Assembly (NCBI GenBank): GCA_015350385.1
Contig: WNKI01000001.1
Location: 10,037,118 to 10,101,117, forward strand
Direction of reading: 5' to 3'
DNA from: Aculops lycopersici
Taxonomy: Eukaryota; Arthropoda; Arachnida; Trombidiformes; Eriophyidae
Length of the DNA stretch: 64,000 bases
Shown: positions 33,443 to 46,703 of the stretch, piece after piece
Layout of the letters: every line of letters starts with the position of its first letter
Numbering within the stretch: position 1 is the stretch's first letter
Translations under genes and position numbers: made by a program
The notes under the pieces: generated by a model
The model's database searches: none
What the model saw: only the letters and a program-made list of their open reading frames with translations
What the model was told of the DNA's origin: nothing

Positions 33443-36400
33443 TTAGAGGCAATCAAAGAAATCGCTCAAAAATGGATTGTTTGCCTTCAAGTGGCCGAAC
33501 TTGCTCCTTGTTGGTATCGGTGGCGGCGGCAGATTTTGATGGCGTTGTTGTATTGCAATTCTGTTGCTATCTTCAAAGTGATTGACTGTTCCGCTCGACT
33601 GCCTATAAGGCTCGACTTCGGCACTCGAACTATCACTTGCCAACTGGTTAAAGATTGTCGATTGTTCATTGGAGTCGAGCGCTTGACTTATGTCCACAAT
33701 TTGCGTTTCCGGTTCGAGTTGTCTCAGCACGTCTGCTTTGTGGCTGTTCACTTGACCGGTGAAGTCTGGATCATGGCCAGAAGTTTCGAATTTCTGAGCT
33801 ATCTTTTCGCTTGTGGTTGCAGTCATTGATGATGGGCTAAGAATGGCCAAACCGGAAACAATGGCCAAGTTTGGAGTTGCTGTTTTCTCCACCCGCGTTG
33901 GGGGCGTGGGATTTTGTTGGTGTTCCCCAGCGAAGACCCGAACTGATTGTTGCGAGCTCTTTCTTTGAACGGCGGCCCTAGTTGCGTCACGCAATGAAAT
34001 GTGGTAGGCGTAGATGGCGTCCTCCTCGTCGGTTTCCTGACCCCTCGAATGGCTCAATGCCATCTTCGTTGGTCTAACCAATAAATTTTTCCCCTCTTGA
34101 GACTGATTGGTGTAGATCTCAAGTCTCACATCTTGTCCAGCTTCATCCTTGCCCCGAGCCGAGAAGTTTGCCCGAATTTCATCCTCATCCAAGTTGGCGG
34201 CTATGGTAGCAGTTTGGTCGGAGAGAAAAATGTTGTATCTATCGCTTGAGTTTGGAGCGCTGTCTCTACATTGATGGTGGCCATCTAACCGACATTTGTT
34301 TGCACAGAAACCCGAGAGGTTTCTCCTCTCGCCTTGGGGACGAGTAGTAGAGGTGGTGTCGTCGTCTATGGTGGTGGAAGAAGCGGAGGTGACGTTGTTA
34401 GCATAGCCATTTACGTCGTCTGGACTGAACTGGTCGCAAACTCGGCGTCGAGATTGCTGCTTTTCAGCAGACAAAAACTGGTAATTTTGTCCCGTCTGGT
34501 TTGCCGCAAAGTGATCCAATCCGTTCTCTTGACCACTGAGCTTCCTGTCATTGTGGTCGTTGCCGTCTATGGTGGGTTTTGATTTTCTTGCCTCGCTGCT
34601 AGCCTCACGAGCTTTTGTTAGACTCACTGGCGCGCATCCTAATGGTGGGCCGAATTCGGCTAGGGCCAATTGATTTTCCGAAAGTCTATCCCACTTTGAC
34701 GCCATGCCATCAACTGACGAGCCGACGGCACCATTTCTAACTTCATCAATTAAATCGGCAGCCCCATTACCACGATTCTCCATTTCAACCCGATTTCCTG
34801 CTAATGGTTCCTGCTGTTGGTATTGGTTGCTTCGTTTTGGTGTAGTCGCTAGATGCTCACTTGTCGTCCTTTTCACTTCGAGGCCAGCCCTCTTATACAG
34901 TCCAAGTTCAGGGTCCGCGGAGTTGGAGGAGGATATATTGCCATCTCCGCTAAGACCAGCTTCACTTGGCCTCGGTGCAGAGAGTTGCTCGTCGCTAGCG
35001 CAATTAGCTGACCTTTGGATGACCTTGCCGGAAGTTGCCGCCGCGCCGGAAGTTGATGTGCCAGGTGGGGGCTGCCATAGTGATTGGCTGCCGCCGTAGC
35101 AGCTCAATGTCGGCGACAAAAACTCGAAGTAGCGCCAGATGGTTGAGAGTTTGATGCAGTCGCTACTCGAGCTGGTCGACTTGTTTCGTGCAAATGAGAC
35201 CACATCGACGATCCATCGAAGCTGGCGCCAGAATTCATCCGCAATCGTGACCATATCCTGCAAGCTGCTAACTCGCGACTTGGTGCTCTTTAGCTCATTG
35301 GACGAGAAGGCCTGTCGGTGGTCGTGCTGTGCAACAATGAGATCGGTCTCCAAAATGGCGGAAAGTCGTGAATATTTGGCTAGCAAATCTGGCTCATAGG
35401 TGCCAATATGAATGGTTTCAAATATTTGCAACGGCAACAGCATATAGTCCTTGTTGTCGGCGAGAATATTGGACTTTTCGTGCGAAGTTACGGGGCAAAC
35501 GTTTTCGGCTGTCGGAATCAATAGGATAAATGTCACCTGATTGCCTAGCTCCACCAATTCAACATGATAAATACGATTGTTGCCTTGGTCATTGAGAGCC
35601 GCTAGAATGGAAACATAATCGTCCGCTTGATCGTCGTAAATTTTCGGCATTTGAGAGCTAAGCTCACCAAGCAGCCTACTTGCCGCGCTTCCCACCAACC
35701 TGACGAAGGTTTCCTCGGGAGATTGCGTGCCAAACATGGTTACACTATTAACCGTTAGTCTGCTCGCCGATGTGGGTGACCTAATATTGCCAGTCGCCTG
35801 CTGACCGCTTCTATCATTACCGCCGGCTCGAAAGACCAACTTGTCTTTGCTGGCAAAACTTGAAATCGATTCGCCGCTGATCTGTTTGGTAGCAGCCGGC
35901 TCGTTGGTAGTTGTTTTAGATGTCGTCAAGCTGGTAGTTTGCGTCGCGCTCAATTTGTCGCCGTCACTAGTGTCCCCCGTTTGTTGTTGTTGGCCAAGTC
36001 CATTACCTTCAGCCGGGCAGTTGTAGCAACCGGAAGTCGTAGCAACCTTAATGTGGCGCTCCTGTCTCGAGACAACATCGTTATCAAGATTACAGTTCAC
36101 CGTTTCCGCTTTCATAATCCCACCGCTAGCAAGAGCAGGCGATTCTAGGCCAAAGATGCCGCTAGATTCGCGGCGCAGATCTGAGTCGCTATGCGCCATT
36201 TGCTCGCCGCACGCAGCGCCGCTCTTTCCAGCAGCCACCTGCTGATGCGTCCCGCAAGTATCAATGGTAGTAGTGGCAGTGGTGTTGGCAAGAGTAGTAG
36301 CGTTGTGTAATTGTTTACGCTGTTTGTTTGTTGGCGTGGAACACGCCACTCTATTGCCAATTTGCTCGCTTGAGGCCGACAGACCATCGCGAGAATTATG

Positions 36401-37598
36401 GTTTCCTCCGCCGCCACCGATGCCGCCACAGCTACTTGTTTCCTCGGCTCGCTCAACAAGATTCCTCCGCTCGAGCTCCTTGTCGTGCTCTCGGTCCAAG
36501 TCGGCCGCACATATGAGTCCCGGCGACACGGACTTTGCTCGGCCTCTTTGGTCAAAGCAACAACCGCCGCCGCCGCCGAGTCTGTTGCTATCCCGAGTCA
36601 TCGATACATTTTCGTACACCCCGTCCCCGGGAGCAGTTTGGAGTGAGCCGGCGCTCTCCTGTTCGTTGTAACTCGCATCCGAGGACCAAATTGAGGGATC
36701 ACTCGAGTGGTTCGCCATTGGATCTAAAAAGATTTGCGCGCCACCAGCTGGACCATTAGCTTGATGAGCTTGTGGTTGTTGATTTTGGTTGTGGTGTAGA
36801 TGTTGCTGTTGCTGTAAATGTTGTTGCTGGTGTTGGCTGTGATGCTGTCGCTGCTGAGTGGGTGTCGCCGAGGAGCTTGGTGATTGGCTCAAGTAGGCAA
36901 ATCTTCGCAGCAACTGCCACTCTTCGCGACTAACATGGGCATTGTCACGAATCCTCGCGCAGGGTACCATATTTGGTCTCGAACGGGGCACCAGGAGTCT
37001 CATGGACTCCACTGTCGTTTGCAGTTGCACGAATCCCAAGTAGAGGCCGCGATTTAGTGGAATCGTCGACTTCCGGTCAAAGTCGACAATTTCGTTGAGG
37101 GAAAACAACAACAAATCGTATAAACTTAGCGAGGCCAACATCAGGTAGGCCGATGATCTTTCCGGCCGCGAGCTAGCCGACTGGCTGCGCATCGAGCTCG
37201 GGCCGCTGATCGAACTTCCGCCTCCGCCGACAGCTTGGCTTAGATGGCGCGCGCTGATCATGCTACCCGACCGAGTTGATGTTGAATTCCGCTGACTCTG
37301 CGGGGCGCTCATCGGGTACAGGTAGTTGTTTCTAGCTTCCTGATCCTCTCTTGCGCTAGACGTTGTCGCGGCGCCACTTACAGACTGCCTCGTCACTGTA
37401 GGCAGTTGCATTTGTATCCGAGCGCAAGAGCAGCGTTGCACACAGGCCCCACCGGAAGCTTGCGTCTGGCAACCACCCGATCGCTGGCTCTCATTGGAGG
37501 CGATGCTCGAGTTTGACGACCCACTTGCCATGGTGCATCTACGCTGAGATTGCACATAATGGCAGTGTTCGCATAATTTCAATTCATTTGCTATGTTA

Positions 37599-37636
<38 letters not shown>

Positions 37637-40378
37637 TTGTTGAGAGTTTGCCAGACCAACTAGGGCGCTCGTAGTGCTGGCGATCAAACCAACGGTCGCC
37701 TGTTGGTTATTAATATCCCCCGTGAAGCTTACTAATTGCGACTGCTCGCCCAACGGATACAACGGGTCGCTACCGCCGCCACTCTCCTCCTGGTTCAACT
37801 CTCGCCTTGTCCTCGATGCGTAGGAAGCGTGAGCCATTACCGAGCTTGACCACGAGGAAACCGAAGTTTCACGTTGTCTAGGTTGACGAGAATGGTACTG
37901 TTGCTTTTGGTTTGGATGCTGATTTTGCAGCATCGAATCTGAAATCTTGCGCAAGTGGCGGGGAATAATCTTGTGCTGGTGTGTCCATTTGATACTCAAG
38001 TTGCTAACAAGTTTTGTGTTGCTCACATGCTTGCAAGTACAAATTACAATACTTCCATCGTGCGCCTGAATGGGTTTGTAGAATAGCCGGCCAATGTCCT
38101 CAATGTTTAAGGCAAGTTGCATTTGCTCTATCGCAGTCAATAGCTTGATTCTCAGGTGCAAAGTTGAGGAGGAATGGGATTTTTGCAACTGTTGTCTGAT
38201 CCTCTTTATATCCAACCATTGAGTTCCGTTTATCTTGAGAAGCCAATAGAAGTCTGCCATTAAGGACGACATTGACACAACCTCGTTCACGATCTCAATA
38301 ATTGGAACACGATCGTCATTTGTCACCACAATCTTGTCATTTGGCCCGAAACTTATGCCATCATTCGTGGCCACTTGACCGTTTTGTTGCGACTGATTGG
38401 TGTTTCCACTCAAACCCGATCGTTGGGACGATCTTTGTTTGGCCTTTGAACTAATATCCTGGCTAACTGTAGAGGTAGAGGTCGACGATGACGTCGACGA
38501 CAAGCTTGCCAGCTTCGGGGTGTGGTAAATCACTGCAGCTAGATAGAGGCCGCGTTTATTTTGATTGTTGAGCTTGTGAAACTTGAAGTTACTTGATTGG
38601 AATAAATTCTTGAAGTTTTTTCTCACTTTTAATTGATTGGTTACGGCGGGAGTTTCCTGGTTGCTTTGGTATAGAGAGTTGCGCTGTTGGTCGAGGGCAA
38701 ATTTGTGCTCGGCCCTCAGTTGCTTGCCCGTTGGCATCGTAGCATCAAGCAGCAACATGTTGATTAAGCTAGATTTACTCTTGGCACTTGGCGAAGAAGC
38801 GATTGCACTTGAACCGTACAAATTGGCCACTTGTTGATGGAGTTGATTGTTGAAACCCGTGGCACTTTGGTGATCATCGAGAATATGCTTGTTTAGTAGA
38901 ATCAATTTAGTAAATTTTTTGTACACTTCCTCATCGTACTTGCGCCGTTTGTTTCCGTCAACTTGACGCCAACTCGAGGGACTCGAGCAAATTGGATTCG
39001 TTGGCCTGGGCGAGCTAAAGCCCTTGTGGTTTCCGGCCGAAACTTGGACATAGTAAGTTTGGCCATTGATTAGATTGTCGATGTGGCATTCAAGCGGAAA
39101 CGAGTTGCAACTGTACACAATCATTGAGTTTTCTATGGGCTCCATGCGCTCGCTTAAACTCCACTCAACTTTATACTTTGTAATGATCATCCCATCGGGT
39201 CGGTTGCTATTGCTGTAGGGTAACAATGGATTGCCCTCTGCTGCTACTCCTGCTTCTGATGCTGCCGTCGTTGCTATCGTTGATATTGGTTGCGATTTTG
39301 CCGGGACAACCTGGTTCTGTTGTCTGTTGTACAGAGAGCCTGAGTCGTACAAACCGGAAGCTGGCTTTGCAACTCCAGTTATCAGCTTGTAGGCAAGCGA
39401 GTGACACGGTTCGCCAGAGTGTCCAAGTTGTTCCACTCTAAATGCTCCACGCTGTCCTTTTGCATCACAGTAATCGTCGACAAAAGACGAGTGCTTTGTA
39501 CCTAGCGACTCGCAGGCAGTTTCGGTGCTATTATGCTGCGCGAAGTTCATCATTTGTCCTCGTTGAAACGCGGCAAGTGGATGTTGGTGGCGCTGGCCAC
39601 TTTTGCCCACATTACCAGAAACAACAGTCATCGTCTCAATGTTTGGCGGCTGCGGTTGCGGTTGCTGTTGTTGATCTCCATCGAATTGACTGTCATCGCT
39701 CATCCGTCGTCTGTTGTTAGACTGACACCTGATCGCCGACGACTCACCGCTCGTTGTAGTGGTTGTTGTTGTGGGTGCAGCTAGAGTTGAGGTTGTGATC
39801 ATGTTGCAATTTAAAAGGTTTGTTTGCTGCTGCTGCTGTTGCTGTTGCTTCTTATGAGTTTTTGGCTGGTGGTGGTGCTGACCGCGCTGTTGATTGCTCA
39901 AGAGGATCAGTTGTTGCGTCAACAGCTGATTGAAGACAGCCAACTTTTGCCGCCTAACAATCGCCTCTTGCTGTTTACCTACCGAAATTGAGCCAGGGCC
40001 ATCGCTCGTGTCACAATCGACTTCAGAGTTTGTCAATCCATGATCACTGATGATTCGGCGGCCACTGTTGTCCTTGAGAACAGACTCTCGCTGGCTCATT
40101 GGCTTGAGACAGTCGAGGGCACGGAGCGCTTCGGGCCCCAAAAGGTAGTGCGTGCACTTTGGCCCCTGTAAACACTTAGCAGCATCTGCAAGGCCGGGGT
40201 TGATGTTGTTGTTGGGCGGAAGTTGGACCGGATGTTGGCCGCAACAACCAAGTCGCTGGCTGAAACTCAAATTGCCCCCCTCCAAGTTGGCGGTGGCTAT
40301 GCTCAGGTTCCCGCTAGTTGGCACCATTGGCCTGAGCGAGTGGACAATCTTGATCCCAAGCGACTGCTCGCCAACCAC
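33443..40378 (-). CDS. wake: wide awake (ANKFN1-type), main 3' exon
   Basis: The last exon of the wake gene: 2,311 codons and a stop. The acceptor CATCTTGCAG gives phase 0, matching the GAG|GTGAGT end of the exon at 40976. Wide awake/ANKFN1 proteins carry ankyrin repeats and one fibronectin type III domain; in flies wake promotes sleep onset through the GABA-A receptor Rdl in clock neurons. The FN3 domain lies at about 38990-39210 (ITKYKVEWSLSE, INGQTYYVQVSAGNHKGFSSP). Downstream conserved blocks are RGLYLAAVIYHTP, PIIEIVNEV, and GLYLGFVQLQTTVESMRLLVPRSRPN to NAHVSREEW (about 36920-37060). Between them are Gln runs (CAG/CAA near 37605-37643) and Ser/Thr/Asn-rich spacers. The exon is far longer than the conserved core needs. 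Family call rests on the ankyrin-FN3 order plus these blocks. Confidence 0.85.
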
Positions 40379-40975
40379 CTGCAAGATGATCAGCTCGGGC
40401 GGATTTGGTGGCACTGTGTTCCGTTAGAATTCAATGAAACAGGTGATTATGTTGAGATTAGTTTGTGAACTGGCACAGGTAATAGAAGGGCTAAGCTACG
40501 TCATTGTGATTGCAATGTAAGTGAAGTAGAGTAACTTGACTCCCATTCAGATTTCACGGTGCCTTATACTCACGTAAACGTTCGAATTCGTATCGCATTT
40601 GCATGAACAGGTAGAGTCTCCGTTTCCAGTATTGGAGTTGGCGTTTTTTTTCCTATCATTTGGTTGTCGTATGTAGAAGGCAAGTGTTGAATCGATGGCG
40701 ACGAGGTGGTTAGTCACGAAAACAGGGGAGACGAAAGTTGATTAATTTTCAGGCTTCGCTAGCGCTTGTCGTCGCGAGTTTTCTGTTGCTGCTGCAGTTC
40801 ATCGCAAGGACGCATTAGTAACGCGATATGACGGAAGCGAAGTATCTATTAGGCGAGTATTGAATTTCTTCCGATTAATTGGCCCTCGTAATCACGCGCA
40901 CAAATGGCCCGCGCCAATAACAGTGGACATTTTATCGTCATAACAAGAGGAATGTCGAACAAAGGGTAAACTCAC

Positions 40976-41211
40976 CTCAAGTAGAGCATTCGACAACAAA
41001 CTCCCTATGGCCAGCGGCGAGTCCGTACTTCCGCTTGAGCCCAGCAACTCGGTGGTCTTTTCTGGTTGTGGTTGCTGTTGTTGTTGTTGCTGTTGCTGCT
41101 GATGGCTCGGTGGCCCAATGGCCTGCAAAGAACGTGATAGATCCTCAACCAACCGGCGTGCCTCCATGTACAAGGCGTACAATTGGTTGGCACGTCCCTC
41201 GTGAGTCAGGT
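40976..41211 (-). CDS. wake: wide awake, exon before the main exon
   Basis: Acceptor AATAAATAG and donor GAG|GTGAGT bound this exon. It begins with two bases that complete a Tyr codon with the T ending the exon at 41326, and then reads LTHEGRANQLYALYMEARRLVEDL followed by a Gln-rich segment. It ends in phase 0 as the main exon requires. It follows the ankyrin repeats directly. Confidence 0.82.
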
Positions 41212-41325
41212 CTATTTATTGAAGTGAGCAATTTTAGATTGAGGTTGTTATTATCGACTCTATTGTAAGTGGGAGCATTTGTATTACAAGAAATTTCAAT
41301 GGGCGGAAGAAACACCGCTACTTAC

Positions 41326-41429
41326 AAACCGAACTCTCCCTTGCATTGTGAGCCTGAAGCATTTTAACCATCTCGAAGTTGCGCGTTAACACGGCGATAT
41401 CCAAACAGGTAAGCTTGTCTCCATTAAGG
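41326..41429 (-). CDS. wake: wide awake, ankyrin-repeat exon 2
   Basis: 104 bp with acceptor GAACAG and donor GTAAGT. It encodes an ankyrin repeat half and turn, LNGDKLTCLDIAVLTRNFEMV, then KMLQAHNARESSV. The first base completes a Ser codon from the exon at 41802; the last base starts a Tyr codon finished at 41211. Confidence 0.82.
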
Positions 41430-41459
41430 CTGTTCAATGCGGAGTTAGTGCCAGTTGAT

Positions 41460-41483
41460 TTGGTTTTGGTTTTGGTTTTGGTT
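41460..41483. repeat. (GGTTTT)n microsatellite
   Basis: Four GGTTTT-type units within a wake intron. Confidence 0.8.
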
Positions 41484-41801
41484 CGGCGAATTGCGATTCA
41501 GTTTGACGAGTTGAATTTGGTTGATGCGTTAGTTCACTTCGTTTCAATCGTTTCAAGGTTAGATTAAATTACTAGAGCTTGTTATGCTCCACTTTAGCGG
41601 GTAAAATATAACGAGCTCACGAGTGACACGTTTGCCGCGCCACTCGAGCACCTGAGCTCGTGCTTGTGCCTTTGCTTTTTCTATGGCTTAGCTTCTTAAT
41701 CCCACGTAACTTTCGGTTAGTTTTACTTGATTCATGTTAACTTGAACTGAGTTCAGTTGACGCAACACCCAACACTAATCCCGTGAAGAGAAACCACTTA
41801 C

Positions 41802-41880
41802 CTGTTAACATCGACCTTTCCCTCCTCGAGGATGGACTTTGCGCGCTCGAGTTGGTTGCACTCGACGGCGGAGAAAAGGG
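41802..41880 (-). CDS. wake: wide awake, ankyrin-repeat exon 1
   Basis: 79 bp with acceptor CAATTAG and donor GTAAGT. It encodes ALFSAVECNQLERAKSILEE and GKVDVN, a typical ankyrin helix pair. Phases match both neighbours (2 bases in, 2 bases out). It was too short to stand out as a frame and was found by splice-phase walking. Confidence 0.82.
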
Positions 41881-42018
41881 CTAATTGTTTGTAGTTTTGT
41901 TTGGATTTTTGGCGGGATTATGCAGAACGTTAGATCAGTTGAAGTTGGTGTTATGTTTAGCTTATGTGCAGCCGCCCCCTCATAAGCAGACAAACGCGCG
42001 AGCAAACCCAACACTCAC

Positions 42019-42761
42019 CTTGTTGGTCCACATTCACTGATCCCTGATTGCAAACCGACGGGCGCCGCCTCCGCGCCAAGATCATCGGGTCGTCGGGTGC
42101 CAGCAATCCCGAGGCCGCTCCCGTGTCTGAGGCCGTCGACAATTTTGCGCATCTGGACGCAGCCTGGACACTCCTACCTGAGCTTGCGCTGCCCCGGGCC
42201 CCGCCGGCCCCAATTGCGATGCTCGCGCTCGACTCTCGGTGCCTCCGGCCGTGGCCACCGCTGTCGCCAATACCAGGCCCGGAACCAGCGCCACCACTGA
42301 AGGGACTCCGCATTCCGCTTGAAATCTCGCAGACCTCCGAGGCCCTTTGCTGCTTCCTCTTGGTTGGCGCAGAGATTACTGGTGACGTCACTGCAGCCGC
42401 CGCCGCTATCACGTGTCGACCTGTTAACTGCTCACTTTGCTTCAGCTGAACTGTCTGTCTCACTCTCGGCTTCTCACTGTTGCTCAAACAAACCTGACTG
42501 CTGAAGCGTTTAATCTTCGTCTGCTCGAGTTGATGTTGTTGTCCACTTGTTGTCGTTGTTGTTGCTCTCTTGGCCTCCAATTTCGGCTCCTCGTCCTCCT
42601 CTCCTTCGTGTCCCAAAACCTGTCTACTTCCTGGTGGAGTCGTGGACGTTGTTGTTGTTGACTTCGCGCTGCAGCAGTCCGAATCGGGACTTTGGGAGTG
42701 GAGTGCATTTCGGTTGGTTAGTTTTTGTCGGCGAGTGAGAAGATGGGACGAGAGTCTAGCT
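42019..42761 (-). CDS. wake: wide awake, low-complexity exon
   Basis: 247 codons of Ser/Thr/Gln/Gly-rich sequence ending NQGSVNVDQQ at a GTGAGT donor. The one base left over joins the CC of the next exon to give Ala. The acceptor is a long pyrimidine tract ending CGCCTAG; a second CTAG six bases later would be in the same frame. The hydrophobic-looking frame just upstream (42762-42841) is the translated pyrimidine tract and not a signal peptide. Confidence 0.65.
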
Positions 42762-45700
42762 CTAGGCGAAGAAGTCGAGCGAAGAGAAGAGGAGAGGAGA
42801 GGGAGGAGAAGCAGCAGGAAGTTGAAAACCACAGGAGACAAAGGAGCGAGAGTTAAAGTAGCGAGCTAGTTTATTATTGCTTGTGGTCTAGATTGACGCC
42901 ACGTAATTGATTTTGCCCAAGTAAATGGTCGTTGTCGGTTTAAACTCCGACAGGGAAAATGAGCGACTTCCGTCAATTTAGAGCGGCGTAAACAAACCAA
43001 TTTGACTGCTCGTTTCTGGCCCATCGTCGGGCGAATCGTCATCGTGGTCGAGGACTCATTGTTAACAGTTGCAGTCAGAGTAGCAGTAGCAGTTGTAGTT
43101 GTAGTTGTAGTTGTAGTTGTAGTTGTAGTTGTAGTTGTAGTTGTAGTTGTAGTTGTAGTCGTGGTGTCGTGTCGTGTCAAGCTCGCAGCAAACGCAGAGC
43201 CAATGACAGCAGACAAAAAACAACGACCCGGTAGCCAGGTTAGCGGCGCCCATTTGCTGCCACACGCCAGGTAATTTTGGCGCGAGTTAATATCGCGTTC
43301 CGAGTTTTGGGCGGCGCACGAGTTCACCATTCAAATGGCTGGTGAAATGCAGACGAGCCGTGGTATGAAATGTTTGAATGAGGGCGTGAGCGTTTGGTGC
43401 AATAAAAATAAATGAGCGCCGCGAGTGAGTAAACGAACAAACGCGTGGCAATTGTCTCGCGCAAATTTGCCACGAGCGAGAGACAATGGCAATCGTCTCT
43501 CGCCTTGCCACTTGGACTGTCGAGTTTACTTAGGCCGTCTCCGCGGGAGGGTACCTAGCGACTGGCCGCTGGTCGCTCGCTACACGCACATGTAAGGCGT
43601 ATATTGAACACCCTGCACCACAGCAGAGATGAGTGAAACCCCAAACATGATGCAACTGTACACTAAAGACTTTGTTGAACTCGGGATACAAATACTCCTC
43701 TCTCCAGCTGACTTGCTCAACCCTTCCACACAACCGAAGATATTCGCCTTGCGATGCCGCTTGGCGGGAGTGCGGAGATGGGCGTGTCTCGGGCAGGTGG
43801 GCGTGTCGGAGGCTCTCGTGTATCCGAGTGGCGGCGGTCGGTGGACAGTTGGCAAGGCGCAGCACGAACGGGGTGCGCGTCTAGTGCCATTGTCGTGTTG
43901 CATTTGTTGCCGCTTCTGTGTCGTGAGCGTCTAAAGCGTTTTGCTACGACACAAATCAAAAGGCCAATGCAAACTGAAATTGTTTCTGACCATTGGATTC
44001 ATTACTTTGCGCAACCAGATTTGCGTAACAGGAAGAGCCGAGCTGAGCTCGTGTTCACTGGACTTGGCGTGAGCATTCAGCAACAACTAATCCGGTTATA
44101 TTCTCGCTCACTCTGCCTACGTTTTTTCGTCCCTGGGCGCGAATAACTCGAGCTCGGCTGTCGCCGCCGCCACCGCCGCCGCCGCCACCTCTGCAATGGA
44201 CTAGTCAAAATGACGAATGGACTGCTGCTAGTTCATGTCACTGAATGCTGATGAGGCGAGAAAATGCGCCGACCGCGACGCTGACGACACAGAAGAGAAA
44301 CGAGCAGTCAGATTTCGTCCAAATAGGAGTGACGACGACGACAATGAGGATGAACACGATGCTAGCGAGTCGCTCGGTTCCTTGTTCCACTTGCGGCTGA
44401 GTGGGCGGAAACTCGCCTGTCGACTCGCCAACCGTTCGACTTCCGCCAAATCCTCAGCTTAACATGAACTCCACCAAACCACGACTCAACTCTGGCCACT
44501 CCGTTGAGTTGGAGGAATTGGGATCCAATGGGAGGGGAAACAATTTGTCCACTTGACGGAGCGAGTGGGACAAGAATGAGAGGAATTTTAGCCAAGCTCC
44601 GAGACAACCAATTAGACGGCAAGTGACCCACTTCCACTGGCCGCTCGACGAGTCCAGTGGCCCGTGGTGGCTAGCTGGAGCTTGGAGCAGATTTAGCTTG
44701 CCTGCGCCCAAGGTCAGGTGAGCTAGTCCACCGACGAGCTCAGAAGAGGGGAAAATTTTCAATCTTTAAAACTGACGTGTGCTCCCAGCGCGCGTTTCAG
44801 TGAGTTCCGACCGATAAAACCTTGTCGATCGATCTCATCGTTGTGAGAGCAACAACCACGACGACAGTGGTAGCAGCGGAAACGCATTTTACATTCGCTT
44901 GCTAAAATGGACTCAAATTTCAGCTGGCTCACTCTAACGTCGAGTGAAATCGATTCGGTCGCAGTCGACTTCGTTGCCATAGAAGTCTCCTCTTTGGGCC
45001 GGCGAGTTTGGCAAGCGGACAAGAGGTTGCCACTGCCACCACATGACCCCAAGCTCGCTTTTCCGACTACGCGGCACCATGCTGCGCATAGAGTCTGAAT
45101 TGATTGGCCACATTTCAGGCCAGTGTTCTGAATTGTTGCCGCAAACTCAACTGGGGGCTTCGTGAAAAACGACCAAGTAGTTGGGGCACCTGTGTCAGCT
45201 CGTGAGCAATCCGGTAGGTCAGTCGTCCAGTTGCCATGCGAGGAAAGTCGGTCTCCTAGTCGATGCTCAAGGGAGTCGCGTCCAACGTCAAGTGTTGCGA
45301 GCAGTAGCCTTGTATTTGGCATCCAACTTCCACATCAACCTCACCACTGGCACCACCAGCAACTCTAACAACAGAATTACACTTTAAATGACTCTCCTGT
45401 CTTTGAACTTGATCCCCAGAAAAGTAGTTTTCTAGGGAAATTCCACCCTTTCCGTGGAGATGCCACATTTCGTATCTACTCTCCGGCGGCCAAGTTCAGC
45501 CAGAGTTCAGATCAACATTGCAGTTGACTCTCGCTTTCCATCTATGTAGTTCAATGTCTACCGCTCGCAAATAGCAACTTAACTTGGACAATTGTTTCTG
45601 AATGTCGCTCGTTGCGACCAACTTGACGCTCTCACTTCCGGCCGCCAGTCAGTTAATCGATTGCTCGCTTCACTTGGCAATGATTTTAGCTTCGGAATGT

Positions 45701-46703
45701 TGATGCAACTATAGCAAGTTGGCTGACCAAACAATTCCGCATAAATCATACGCCAGCGCGACTTTGCGCCCAGCGCCATAAACCGAAGGCAACCAAACTC
45801 GATAGCTAAGCTCTTTATCTGTCCCGGCCCATCAATTGGTTTCAGTTGCTCGCTTGCGTGCAATCGACTTTGAGTTTGCTAAGCACTCTAATGGAGATAT
45901 CGCGGAGGGACTAAATGAGCAGTCTAATTGAGGCTAGTGTCGACCACCAATAGCAGCGACAAACACCGAAGCCGACTGCACTATTTGCTTAAAGTGCCCC
46001 CACAATACAATCGCTGGCCAAGCGAAGCAACAAACTCTCACATTTGGCCATAAGGGCGAGACTCTAACTGTAACTAGAGTATCAAATTGCTCCTTTTTCA
46101 CTTCCAACTTCCACTTTCAATTGAGTGTTTGTCGGCGCTCGTGTCGTTTACGTCATCTTGTTTCCCATTTGCCAACACCACCACTGCTAACACCAAAACA
46201 GTTTGCTAGACTTCCGCCCGCAATTTGAACACTGCACGACTCTCTTGTTTCGAGTTCATGGAAACTCAAGACCCGGGTTTCGTGGGCCGGAAATAAACAA
46301 TTACCTCGATAGACTTTCCTCGTCTCGCTTCCATTACTCTTCGTTGTTGCAACATGACAACGGAAGGGGAGACGAGGACGACACTGATAAAATTGCCGCT
46401 TTTTTCTACTCATTCGTATTCCAAACGAACCCACCTCAGTAAAGTTGACAGCTCAGTTGGGGGAAAGGGAAATCGAGATTTACGCCGCTTCTCTTTCTTT
46501 CAGTCACTCGATTGAGATGCAAACGAGCCCTTAACCTTTAAGGACCGAGAGAGCAGCAGCAAATGGCCGCAAGCAAAACAACGGGTGCCATTCATGATGG
46601 CCTCTTCTGCTCATAGGCATGAGTGGCGCCGATCGAGGGAGACAAGTTATTTTCGAAATTAAGATAGAGAAGATTTCAGTTTCGAGTTTTCTAGATGACT
46701 CAC
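42762..46703 (-). other. Large wake intron
   Basis: About 3.9 kb between two wake exons with matching phases. It contains a (GTAGTT)n array and, near 43445-43510, three related copies of a GGCAAT(T/C)GTCTC word in both orientations. The longest frame inside (44759-45322, minus) has no recognisable domain and I do not call it. Confidence 0.5.
43091..43160. repeat. (GTAGTT)n hexanucleotide microsatellite
   Basis: About eleven near-perfect hexamers in a wake intron. Reverse-strand frames of Tyr-Asn or Thr runs here are artefacts. Confidence 0.92.

Noticed and set aside
40379..40414. Using the 5' limit of the wake main frame (MPPNPPELIILQ) as protein start
   Set aside because: The first codon is GTG, not ATG. 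An acceptor CATCTTGCAG at 40379 gives the phase 0 demanded by the preceding exon.
42762..42841. Hydrophobic leader (MSPVVFNFLLLLLPLLSSSL) resembling a signal peptide before a wake exon
   Set aside because: It is the translation of a long pyrimidine tract ending in CGCCTAG, a splice acceptor. The frame there starts with TTG and not ATG, and the acceptor phase fits the upstream exon exactly.
43091..43160. Regular array that could be mistaken for a CRISPR-type repeat
   Set aside because: A pure hexamer microsatellite with no spacers, in an animal intron.
44759..45322. 187-codon reverse-strand frame in the large wake intron
   Set aside because: No recognisable domain, no splice partners in phase, and composition like the rest of the intron.
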